Below, piece after piece: positions 1-9,447 of a stretch of DNA of 64,000 bases. The notes under the pieces were generated by a model. The model ran no database searches. It saw only the letters and a list, made by a program, of their open reading frames with translations, and was not told where the DNA came from. The stretch lies in contig CANMOZ010000007.1 in assembly GCA_947499545.1 (NCBI GenBank), positions 124,001 to 188,000 of the forward strand, written 5' to 3'. A program made the translations under genes and the position numbers. The stretch comes from an uncultured Saccharospirillaceae bacterium (lineage in GTDB: Bacteria > Pseudomonadota > Gammaproteobacteria > Pseudomonadales > Oceanobacteraceae). Each line of letters opens with the position of its first letter. Position 1 is the first letter of the stretch.

Positions 1-3000
1 CTTGTTCAATCACTGATAATGTGGGCGCAACCCAAAGTATGTGCTCTATAGCAGCAAGGGGTTTTAATTCAGCCACATAATCAGCTTCTGTGAGTGATTC
101 TTTAAGGGCCAAGGTGCTCGACACAAAAGGTTGAGATGCCAGGCTCTCCAATGCATCAGCATCGGCAACCAACAAAAGCGGTTTTTGTTCTTCAAGTCGA
201 CGCAGGTTTTGGATTAAGTGCCAGTTTTCGATCAGTGTAATATGCTGATTTGCCTGTAATGAAGACAGCAAGTTGGAGCTCTGAATATCTTGATTACTCA
301 GTGCTTTTAGACTCAGCGCCTCCAAATACAAACATGGCTCACCTTGCTCGTTAAATAGCCACAAATTAAAAGAGGGGGAATCCGTCGTCACTTGATTCAC
401 TCGTGGATTCACCCACACCCAAAGCTTTTGAGTGATTGGTGCGGATAACTTTTGTAAAGCACCTAATTCAAAAGGAACCCAAGTTTGATTAATAACAAGT
501 GGTAATCCCTGATCCAACTGCTCGGACAACATAACGCCTAGGCAAGTTTGAAAAGCAGCGTCCATAAGGCTTGGGTGCATGCGGTATTCGTCAAAACTGC
601 CCATTAGGGTTGCTGGCAACTGCAATTCGGCGAGTACCTGTTGGTTTTCAATCCAGATGTTTTTGAGCGCTCGATGATCAGCACCATAGGCAATTCCAAC
701 TAATTCAAATAGCGAATACAGCGTTTCAACGGCAAGACTATGAAGTGTAATCGCGGTTTTTAATTCAGCTAATACCGGTGTATTTAACGCAGAATTGTCC
801 TGAGTAAAGTTGACTGAATCAGTCAATAAAATCTCACCTTCACAGCATAAGCCACCTTCTGCATTCAACACGGAACATTTAAGCATTGAGGCTTCTGAAT
901 CGGGCGTGATATCAATGCTTACCTTTAGGGATTCAGCGGCATCAGGTGCCAATTGTAAGGGTTGCATCCAATTCACTTGCCGAATGTGTAAATGCTCGGT
1001 GTCAAATTCAGGTCCAAAGGACCGATGTGCCACTTCCAACAACATTTCTAAATAACACACCGCTGGCAGGATCTTTTGATCACGAACCCGATGGTCTTGC
1101 AGAAAAAATTCACTGCCAGAGAATTCAGAAGTAAAACGTTGTTGCCACAGAGTAGACTGATTTTGATGCACTAACGGATGCAATTGATTTCGAGTGAATT
1201 CAGTACGGTCTAGTGTGAAGGGAGGCCGACCGGACACCCAACAGGGGGTTTTAGCGAAAGGATAGGTAGGCAATGACATGCGCTTTGGCTTCACCGTCGT
1301 CGGCATCAGTGTCGACCAATCTAGGGTTAAACCTTTTGTCCAAAGCTCCATTAATTTATCGAATTTACCTTTGAGTACCCATGACTTTAAGGTATTCACC
1401 ATATCTTCATCGTTGGCTAAAGCTGAGATGGCCGCTTTATTGTGTTTAATATTGTCGATGCAGATTGCACCATAATGGCCTTTAGGCTCGGAATGCTGCT
1501 CCAATAATTCCAAGGATTCTTGCAGCCGTTTCAAAACTTCGTCCCAATGGGAAGCTTTGAAGGCTAAGCGGCATTCCATGGCTTCACGCCCCTGCTGCAA
1601 GGTATAAGCAAGGTCACTCAATGGTGGATTTTGATCTGGCACCCCACTTGTTGTTTTTCCAAATTCTTGGGCTTTTAAATAATCTAATAACTGCCGAACT
1701 TGCTGATGAAGTTGCTTAAAGGTTTTAGCAGAGAGAGGAATAATCCAATCCTGTTGTTCTGAAGACAAAACACGAGCTTTAGGATGGTATTCCGACAAAA
1801 TAACATGTCCATTGGAACCACCAGAGCCAAAGGAAGATACTGAAGCAATTCTTGGATAAGGGTGCGAAGTTGCTCCCTTATCAAGAATTGAAGGCTGCCA
1901 TGTCTGCAAATTTTGAGGTACATAAAACGGAGACTGCTCAAAAGGAATTTTAGTATTGAGTTGATTGGAATGCAGCGATGGCGCTATTTGTTGATGCTGC
2001 ATTTGCAGCAAAACTTTGGTAATGCCAGCAATACCGGCAGCCGATTCTAAATGGCCAATATTGGATTTAACCGAGCCAATAGCGCACTGCTGTGTTTCAG
2101 GCAACGGCTGCCCCATAGCCACAGATCGTTGAGCGAATGCACGTTTTAATCCCGTAATTTCAACTGGGTCACCGAGCGCTGTTCCCGTACCATGGGCTTC
2201 TATATAACTCAACGCACGCGGATCAAGCCCTGCTTTATTTAATGACTCGGCAATCATTGCCGCTTGCGCGTTGGGATTGGGTACCGTATAGCCGTGAGTT
2301 TTACCATCATGATTGATGCTGGTCGCTTCGATGACTCCGTAAATATGATCGCCCTCTTGCTCTGCTAAGCTTAAGGGTTTTAGTAATATAGCCCCCACGC
2401 CTTCGCCGGGTATAAAACCATCGCCACCTTCACCAAAACTGCGGCAACGACCATCACTTGAAGACATGGTTAATTGCGATTGAATAAAATATTTATTGGG
2501 ATGCAACGACAGGTTCACTCCACCTGCCAATGCAATCGCACATTCACCGCGTTTTAAACTTTCAACGGCTAAATGCAGTGCGGTCAGTGACGAAGAGCAA
2601 ATAGTATCTACCGCTAAGCTCGGGCCCTTGGCGTTCAATACATAGGACACTCGATTGGCAATGGAACCAAAAGAAGCATCGACTGCATCGGCTTGAGTAT
2701 TTGAATCCAATGAACGGCTGTACAGGATGTACTCGCCATGCATAACGCCTACGAAAACCCCAAGACTCCCCTGGTAGCGCGTTTGAATAGACTCACGATC
2801 GTAACCTGCGTCTTCGAGTGTTTCCCAAGCCGTTTGTAAAAACAGTCGTTCTTGAGGGTCCATACGTTCGGCATCGCGTGGGGAAATATTAAAAAAGAGC
2901 GGATCAAAAGCCTCAATCTCTTTTAAAAACCCACCCCAACGCGTATTAATACAGCCCTTTTTGTTGCGGTCATCACTGAAAAAACGCTGATTTGCCCAAC

Positions 3001-6000
3001 GTTCTTTAGGAATTTCTGTAATGCAGTCTACGCCGTTTTTTAAATTTTCCCAAAATTCTCTGACATTGGCAGCACCCGGATATCGTCCCGCCAAGCCAAC
3101 AATAGCAATGGGGTCAGAAGAGTTAGCCGGGGTGATTTTTTGTTGTCTTATACCTTTCGATTTAGGATAAGCTGCATTTAGTGTTGCAGCTTGCGTAGTC
3201 TTCTCAGAGGCATCCAAACCCAGACAACGGCGACTCGCTTCCGCTTTGTGCTCTGCCAAGTATTTAGCAAGACTGGAGAGCGTTTGATATTCAAACAACA
3301 AGGTGCTGGATAATTCACCAAAATCGACCATTAATTTTTGGTTAAATGCCGTGATCATCAGCGACGTCAAACCGTAACGATCGTAGGTTTCATCTGAATC
3401 AATTTGATCCAAACTCAACCCGGTGACTTTTGCAAATCCGGCTCTTAAATATTCTTCTAATGTTGCAATTAAAGATTCTTCTGTAAATTGAGCTTTTAAC
3501 CTTTGGTTAACAGGCAACGCTTGTGGTGCTTCCGAAGCGTCTATAATATGGCAAAACGCTTGTGCGAAAGGATACAATGGCAAAGCAACTCGGCAACATT
3601 GATGGCGTTCAATCCCTGCTAAATCCTGGTTCCCAAGCGTCCACTGCTCGGCAACTTCGATCAATTGTATTTTTGTTAAACCCTCTAAACTGGATACTTG
3701 GCTACCTGCTTGTTGTTTTGTTTTCGGTAATTTTTCCTTATCAAGTATATTGTTAGCCAATTCCAATTCGTAAATCAGTGTAGTCACATCACAGGCTATG
3801 ATGACCTTGCGATACGGCAATGCAACGCGCCCTACGCAAAGCGTATAACTCACATCGGCAAGAGAAAGTTCATTCAACTCACCCGCTTTTGCCGCTTCAG
3901 CAAAAGTACTTAACAAGACTTTAAGTTGCGCTACACTGGTAGCCGAAAAGGGAAATAACCAGGGACCAGATGTCTTGGATTTATTGGCAGCAAGGTCGAT
4001 GCCTGCTTCCTGGGTTGATTCTAAAATGACATGACCGCCAGAACCACTGGCGCCAAAAGCATTAATCAGCGCGCGTTTGGGTCCTTCCCAGGGGGTTAAA
4101 GCTTGGTTGACATACATTCTAGTATCAGCAAAAGGCACTACTGGGCTGATGGGATCAGCACCAAGAGTGGGCGCCAGTGCCTGATGCTTAAACTGCCAAA
4201 GCACTTTTGCAATTTGCGACATTGCAGAAGCGGATTCTAAATGTCCTATATTCGCTTTTATGGAACCTACGGGTAGCGGCCTCGATTCTACCTTTCCACT
4301 AGTATCAAGCGTTGTAGCAAAAACACTGTTAATGGCTGCACATTCGGACCCATCTGCCAAGCTGGCACCGGGCACAGCCGCTTCAACATAACCAATGCTG
4401 TCAGGAGCCAGACCCGCATTCGCTAATACCTGTTTTATTGACGCTTCTTGGCTCTGCGATTTAGGGGCGCCATATCTCAGGGTTTTACCGCTGTGTCCAA
4501 TAGCGGTCGCCCTAATGACTCCTAAAATTTGATCGCCATTTTCAAGTGCATCTGCCAGTGACCGAATAAGCAAAGTACCCACGCCTTCACCGGCAACCCA
4601 GCCATTGGCTTCTAATCCAAACGGATGCGCTTGTTCATCACCAGAGAGCAACTCTAGGGAATTCAATAATTCTAAATGACTGGGGTGTGTGATGAGGTTA
4701 ACGCCACCCACGATGGCCGCTTGGCACTCGCCTTGTTGCACACTGTTGCAAGCAAAATGAAGCGCTGTCATAGCCGAGGAGCAAGAGGTATCGACGGCTA
4801 CACTGGGCCCTTTAAAATCATTAAAAAAGGAAATACGGTTGGCTATTGAGGACAAAAAGGCGCTGGGATGCTCACCAAAGGAACTACGAACATGATGATC
4901 ATAATCGCTCCACATGGCCCCAATAAATACGCCAACCTGTTGAGCCGTCTCTTTTAAAGTCTCAGCGGTATAGCCGCTGTTTTCTAGACAATGCCAAACG
5001 TTTTGTAATAATAAGCGTTCTTGTGGATCTAGAGTTTTGGCTTCTGCAGGGGTGATGTGAAACAGTAGTGGATCAAAATCAAATTTACCTTCCAAAAGTC
5101 CCAAATAAACGTCTGGCTCTGCACTATCGGTTTTTACACCTTTAACCACTGAATCTAAGCTGACATGAGCGATATTAGATCGCCCTTGACTTAGGTTTTC
5201 CCAGAGTTCCTCTACATGATTAGCTCCCGGATAACGGCCAGCAATACCCACAATCGCCATTGCACCCGAATGTTCGGGTTTTCGATTGCTGTCATTGATT
5301 AATGAATGAGACGTTTGAAAGGCTTTGGAATCATTGTCTATGGCTATATTTTGTTTCATTTGAAGTCTGGGCCATTGAAGCGGTAACCGCAGAGAGGTAG
5401 GCCCACCCACCAATCCGTGTAACCATTCTGCTCCATCGTCTAACTTAAATGCCGATTCAATTTTATCGAACATCAAAGCGCCGATGGGACAAAGCCCCAC
5501 CCCAAATTCCGTTTGATGTTCCAATAGCAACTGACCAATTCGCCCAGCTTCCAACAAATTAAAATACCGGCTGTGTGGACCGTAGGTTTGAGAGGATTTC
5601 CCCACTATAAAAAACTTAAACGTTGCTTTAGCACCATGATGCCGATTAAAAGGCGTAAAGCTGTTTTTAATCCCTTCAGGCACACCTTCAAACTGAGGCA
5701 ACAATTGATGCAGCTGAGGGTCATAACGGTATACACCGGCAGGAATAACCGGCATTGTTTCATCCTGAGACGTTGTCGTTTCATTTAACTGTATATAAAA
5801 ATCCAAACGTGTTTCAGGATTAACCCAATACAGCTTTTGGCTCTTCTGATCGCTTCGTAATAGGCTCAATAACTGGTCAATCTGCTCGGTGGTTAAGGGT
5901 GTTGATTCATATTGACGTTTACTGGCACGGTACTGAAATGTTTGTTCAGGAAGATTCACTTTAGATAAAGAAATATGGTCTTTGGAGCTTTCAGAGATAT

Positions 6001-8731
6001 TCTGCCGAATCTGCAGTTGTTTCTTATGCAGTTGCTCTATGATTTCCTTATCGGGTAGAGAAAATCCGCGATCACTACGGAACAATATATTGGAAAGCCC
6101 AGGCATTCTGCTATGAGTTAACCCATTCCGTGCCGTTTCTACTTGAGTATCAATCAGTGTATGCAAAACAACATGGGATAAATGAAGATTAAATAACTGG
6201 TTAACAGCATAAGTATTCACGCCATAAAGAGGTTTTAACGCCAAATCGTAGTCTTTTTGCCGCATCAATAGCATTTGCTCGATATAACCGGCTTCTAACA
6301 ACAACAGCGATCCACTGGCATTCGTATAGATAGGCTCAATGGCTTCTCGCTCACCCACCAAAAACACAGCAAATCGAGAATCTGCTAAATGTGGTAAATG
6401 CATCAAAGTATTGTTGTTTTGTGTATCATAAGCCTGCTGGGTTGAATGTAGAGCAATTAACTCGTGGGTCTTGGGTTGATAATAATAGGCACCTGCTGGC
6501 AGTCCTTTAACTCCATCTTCAGCGACATAAAGGTATACCTGTACCGCATTGAGCCCACCCGCTGAAGCGTAAAGATATTTAGCCTGATCATTCACTCGAA
6601 CTTCACGTAACAATGAAAGAAATTGCCCTAGCGCTTCCAAATGGATAGCCGACGATTGTATTTCCGATTTAAGGTAAGCCTCTGTTTGAAAGTCTATTTT
6701 ATCTAATTGAATGACATTGGGGTTATTGCTATCTGCCTGAAGAGCTTTAAATTCAGATGGTGCCTCGTTATTGCAAGTGTCTGACAATGGCAATGCTGGC
6801 GATGATCTCTCTTGACTAGAGGCTGTTTGCAGCGCCTTTGATCTCTGTAGCGGTGTCCGCTTTTCTTGCACGTATCTGGCGACCGAGGCTACCGTTGGGC
6901 TATCAAGAAACACTTCTACAGGTACTCGCACACCCTGTTCTTGATGAATTTTATGAACCGCTTGCACCAAAGTGAACGAGGTGGCTCCATAATCAAATAA
7001 ATCTTCCTCAGGGGATAGCGAATCAAGTTCAAGCAGCTCTATAAAGTAAGCTTGTAATCCTGCAATAAAGGCTTCCTGATCAAAATGCGATTTCTCTACT
7101 TTAAGCTCTCGCTTTGATTCATTTAGAAACTTTACTTCCGATTCCGGCTGAGTGGCCTTTAACGCCAGCAAGGCTTTCTTGTCGGCTTTCCCATGAACAG
7201 TCACCGGAATAGCATCTAAAAAATTAACTCGATTGGGTACCATGTATTCAGGTAAATGGGATTTCACATAATCCCTAACAGACTTTGAAGTTAAATCTTT
7301 TGCTACCAAGAAAGCGACTAATTTGGGATCATCTGTCTCAGCATCTTTCACTAAAACAGCGGCATCATCAATGTCAGGATGATGACGCAAGGTGTTTTCG
7401 ATCTCACCCAATTCAATACGAAAACCTCGTAGTTTTATTTGAGAATCAAAACGTCCAAGCCATTCGATTTCGCCAGTTGGCCAGTATCTGGCCTTATCAC
7501 CGGTTCTATATAAGCGCGCGTCGGGACCATCAGAGAAAGGATCAACTATAAATTTTTCAGCAGTTAACTCAGGTCGATTCAAATAGCCTCGTGCTAATCC
7601 AACGCCACCAATGCAAAGCTCTCCAGACTCGCCTACTGGTACTGGTTCTAACGTTTTATCCAAAATGTGAATTTGAATATTCGCTATAGGCTTTCCAATT
7701 GTAATTTTTTTATCTAAACGAGGCTTTGCATGCCAATAGGTAACGTCAACGGCTGCTTCAGTAGGCCCGTATAAATTATGCAGCTCAGCATCTAAAGCAT
7801 CATAAAACCTACAGGTTAACTCATAGGTTAAAGCCTCCCCACTCACAAAGACTTTTTGCAGTGAAGCACAACGACTAACATCTTCATTTTTCAGAAAAAA
7901 CCGCAGCATAGATGGAACAAAATGACAAATAGTGATCTCTGATTTTGTTATGACATCGATCAAGTAATCGGTGTCTTTGTGGCCTTCAGGTCTTGCAAAA
8001 ACAAGCTGAGCTCCACTCATTAACGGAAGAAAAAGCTCCCATACAGACACATCAAAGGTGTATGGGGTTTTCTGTAAGATTCGATCCTCCGGCCCGACTT
8101 GATAAGCGTCTTGCATCCACATCAACCGGTTAACAATGGCTTTATGTGGCAACATGCAGCCTTTAGGTCGGCCGGTAGATCCAGAGGTATAAATAACGTA
8201 GGCTAATTGTGAAGGTGAAAATGGAATTGCCAGATTTTTACTTGTCTCTCGTGAACGATTAGACAGCCATTGGGTAGTTTGCTGTTCATCATCTAATGCA
8301 ATCACCTCGCCTACAAAATGTTCTAATCGTTCAACGAATCTTTTTTGTGTTAACAATATTGAAATATCGGCATCTTCTAATATCAATGTCATCCGTTCTA
8401 TTGGATATTGCGGATCTAACGGCAGATAAGCACCACCTGCTTTTAATATCGCTAAAAGTGCAACGCTTAGCTCAAGTGAGCGTTCCATTTGTACTGCAAC
8501 AATGACATCTGGACCCACACCCAGCTCCACTAAATAATGTGCTAACTGGTTGGCTTGTTGATTTAATTCTTGATAGCTCAGCGTTTTATCCAAATATTGC
8601 ACAGCCACCTTTGACGGTGCGCTTTCAACTTGAGACTCGATACACTGATGTAAAGCCAGATGGAATGGATAGTTTTTAACGTTAGATTTCGTTTGGTTAT
8701 TAGCACCAATACTTGCGTCGCTTATATTCAA
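1..8731 (-). CDS. trans-AT PKS/NRPS hybrid, A(Ser)-PCP-Ox-KS0-ACP-KS-DH-..., C-terminus beyond left edge
   Basis: Multimodular synthase, about 2910 residues in the window, continuing past the left edge. Order by residue: adenylation 30-515, PCP 540-620 (GATSF serine near 582), two nitroreductase/SagB-like half domains 670-1110, KS 1160-1570, ACP (YGLTSL serine near 1787), KS 1870-2310, DH 2520-2790, then the start of another domain. The A-domain pocket aligned to GrsA reads DVWHFSLVDK, the code of serine-activating EntF. The first KS has its cysteine (DTSCSSA) but EAAVPGAS in place of EAHGTGT, so it is probably non-elongating; the second keeps C, H and H. The DH has HRVRDQKILP and DAAFQ. No AT and no C/Cy domain is present: the Cy domains lie at the end of the protein encoded at 9448-16503. 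Start is TTG with AAAAGGA upstream; an in-frame stop lies upstream and there is no other usable start. Expected role: oxazole formation, then polyketide extension. Confidence 0.93.
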   Translation of the reverse strand, partial: MNISDASIGANNQTKSNVKNYPFHLALHQCIESQVESAPSKVAVQYLDKTLSYQELNQQANQLAHYLVELGVGPDVIVAVQMERSLELSVALLAILKAGGAYLPLDPQYPIERMTLILEDADISILLTQKRFVERLEHFVGEVIALDDEQQTTQWLSNRSRETSKNLAIPFSPSQLAYVIYTSGSTGRPKGCMLPHKAIVNRLMWMQDAYQVGPEDRILQKTPYTFDVSVWELFLPLMSGAQLVFARPEGHKDTDYLIDVITKSEITICHFVPSMLRFFLKNEDVSRCASLQKVFVSGEALTYELTCRFYDALDAELHNLYGPTEAAVDVTYWHAKPRLDKKITIGKPIANIQIHILDKTLEPVPVGESGELCIGGVGLARGYLNRPELTAEKFIVDPFSDGPDARLYRTGDKARYWPTGEIEWLGRFDSQIKLRGFRIELGEIENTLRHHPDIDDAAVLVKDAETDDPKLVAFLVAKDLTSKSVRDYVKSHLPEYMVPNRVNFLDAIPVTVHGKADKKALLALKATQPESEVKFLNESKRELKVEKSHFDQEAFIAGLQAYFIELLELDSLSPEEDLFDYGATSFTLVQAVHKIHQEQGVRVPVEVFLDSPTVASVARYVQEKRTPLQRSKALQTASSQERSSPALPLSDTCNNEAPSEFKALQADSNNPNVIQLDKIDFQTEAYLKSEIQSSAIHLEALGQFLSLLREVRVNDQAKYLYASAGGLNAVQVYLYVAEDGVKGLPAGAYYYQPKTHELIALHSTQQAYDTQNNNTLMHLPHLADSRFAVFLVGEREAIEPIYTNASGSLLLLEAGYIEQMLLMRQKDYDLALKPLYGVNTYAVNQLFNLHLSHVVLHTLIDTQVETARNGLTHSRMPGLSNILFRSDRGFSLPDKEIIEQLHKKQLQIRQNISESSKDHISLSKVNLPEQTFQYRASKRQYESTPLTTEQIDQLLSLLRSDQKSQKLYWVNPETRLDFYIQLNETTTSQDETMPVIPAGVYRYDPQLHQLLPQFEGVPEGIKNSFTPFNRHHGAKATFKFFIVGKSSQTYGPHSRYFNLLEAGRIGQLLLEHQTEFGVGLCPIGALMFDKIESAFKLDDGAEWLHGLVGGPTSLRLPLQWPRLQMKQNIAIDNDSKAFQTSHSLINDSNRKPEHSGAMAIVGIAGRYPGANHVEELWENLSQGRSNIAHVSLDSVVKGVKTDSAEPDVYLGLLEGKFDFDPLLFHITPAEAKTLDPQERLLLQNVWHCLENSGYTAETLKETAQQVGVFIGAMWSDYDHHVRSSFGEHPSAFLSSIANRISFFNDFKGPSVAVDTSCSSAMTALHFACNSVQQGECQAAIVGGVNLITHPSHLELLNSLELLSGDEQAHPFGLEANGWVAGEGVGTLLIRSLADALENGDQILGVIRATAIGHSGKTLRYGAPKSQSQEASIKQVLANAGLAPDSIGYVEAAVPGASLADGSECAAINSVFATTLDTSGKVESRPLPVGSIKANIGHLESASAMSQIAKVLWQFKHQALAPTLGADPISPVVPFADTRMYVNQALTPWEGPKRALINAFGASGSGGHVILESTQEAGIDLAANKSKTSGPWLFPFSATSVAQLKVLLSTFAEAAKAGELNELSLADVSYTLCVGRVALPYRKVIIACDVTTLIYELELANNILDKEKLPKTKQQAGSQVSSLEGLTKIQLIEVAEQWTLGNQDLAGIERHQCCRVALPLYPFAQAFCHIIDASEAPQALPVNQRLKAQFTEESLIATLEEYLRAGFAKVTGLSLDQIDSDETYDRYGLTSLMITAFNQKLMVDFGELSSTLLFEYQTLSSLAKYLAEHKAEASRRCLGLDASEKTTQAATLNAAYPKSKGIRQQKITPANSSDPIAIVGLAGRYPGAANVREFWENLKNGVDCITEIPKERWANQRFFSDDRNKKGCINTRWGGFLKEIEAFDPLFFNISPRDAERMDPQERLFLQTAWETLEDAGYDRESIQTRYQGSLGVFVGVMHGEYILYSRSLDSNTQADAVDASFGSIANRVSYVLNAKGPSLAVDTICSSSLTALHLAVESLKRGECAIALAGGVNLSLHPNKYFIQSQLTMSSSDGRCRSFGEGGDGFIPGEGVGAILLKPLSLAEQEGDHIYGVIEATSINHDGKTHGYTVPNPNAQAAMIAESLNKAGLDPRALSYIEAHGTGTALGDPVEITGLKRAFAQRSVAMGQPLPETQQCAIGSVKSNIGHLESAAGIAGITKVLLQMQHQQIAPSLHSNQLNTKIPFEQSPFYVPQNLQTWQPSILDKGATSHPYPRIASVSSFGSGGSNGHVILSEYHPKARVLSSEQQDWIIPLSAKTFKQLHQQVRQLLDYLKAQEFGKTTSGVPDQNPPLSDLAYTLQQGREAMECRLAFKASHWDEVLKRLQESLELLEQHSEPKGHYGAICIDNIKHNKAAISALANDEDMVNTLKSWVLKGKFDKLMELWTKGLTLDWSTLMPTTVKPKRMSLPTYPFAKTPCWVSGRPPFTLDRTEFTRNQLHPLVHQNQSTLWQQRFTSEFSGSEFFLQDHRVRDQKILPAVCYLEMLLEVAHRSFGPEFDTEHLHIRQVNWMQPLQLAPDAAESLKVSIDITPDSEASMLKCSVLNAEGGLCCEGEILLTDSVNFTQDNSALNTPVLAELKTAITLHSLAVETLYSLFELVGIAYGADHRALKNIWIENQQVLAELQLPATLMGSFDEYRMHPSLMDAAFQTCLGVMLSEQLDQGLPLVINQTWVPFELGALQKLSAPITQKLWVWVNPRVNQVTTDSPSFNLWLFNEQGEPCLYLEALSLKALSNQDIQSSNLLSSLQANQHITLIENWHLIQNLRRLEEQKPLLLVADADALESLASQPFVSSTLALKESLTEADYVAELKPLAAIEHILWVAPTLSVIEQ

Positions 8732-9447
8732 AATTCGTAATCCTTTTACTAAACCCGCTTTAAAAACGGAGCTTTCCCAAACATTTTTTATAAGACCAAC
8801 GATTCAAATTTTGGTTTATATTTTTTTAAGCCAACTCATGTCAATGTAACCTTCCTACAACCTTGGTTGCTATCTATGCCACCACCTATACCACCATTTA
8901 AACCCGAAGTTGCCTCATTTGGATTTCTACTTGGTACAAAGGGCATCAACCCATTCAAGTGCTCCAACAACTGGGTTTATGTACGCGAGTCTAATGCCTC
9001 CACTTAGACAAACATAAAAAACGAAAATAGTTCCAAATGCAATATCTACCAAATGAATGACCCTAACTGTCTTTGGCGTTTTAAATACCATACTGCAAAG
9101 CTCATTTCGTATCGGCAGCCTAGCCAAAAAATTCAATATGCGTCAGGCATTTATAAAAAAAGAATGTAACTAGATTTGATTAGTCGAATTTGTATTTTTT
9201 TGAAATTTTATTAAATCCATCACAAAATTGAGAAACAGGCCCAAACAAACCATTTAGGCTATATTCTGCCATTTATCCGATCTTTAAATTTAAATCACCA
9301 GTAAGTGCTAGACATGAAAAGAGTGCTAAACCCAGTAAAAAATGCATTTGCTAAGCAAATGCATTTAAAATCATACAAATACGAATTTTTATTCGACAAC
9401 CCTAAGAATGTGGTTGTCTGAGAAGAAATTTGCCTTATGCAAGAAGG
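8732..9447. other. 716-bp non-coding gap between the two PKS/NRPS genes
   Basis: This gap is long for two genes that must act in sequence on one assembly line. It holds a palindromic terminator near 9340-9366 and is otherwise AT-rich. I see no convincing gene. A 69-residue minus-strand frame (8927-9136) has a hydrophobic stretch but a TTG start without a ribosome-binding site. I see no insertion-sequence ends. The promoter of the downstream synthase gene is likely here, but I could not assign -35 and -10 boxes. Confidence 0.6.
9339..9366 (-). terminator. Rho-independent terminator after the first PKS gene
   Basis: A perfect 13-bp inverted repeat (AAATGCATTTGCT, one-base centre, AGCAAATGCATTT) lies about 80 bp beyond the stop of the gene ending at 9448. 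On the minus strand the hairpin runs into six T residues. The stem is AT-rich but long. It suggests that the downstream synthase gene has its own promoter. Confidence 0.55.

Noticed and set aside
8927-9136. 69-residue minus-strand frame with a hydrophobic segment in the gap between the synthase genes
   Set aside because: It begins with TTG without a ribosome-binding site and shows no recognisable family. The hydrophobic stretch alone does not make it a gene.
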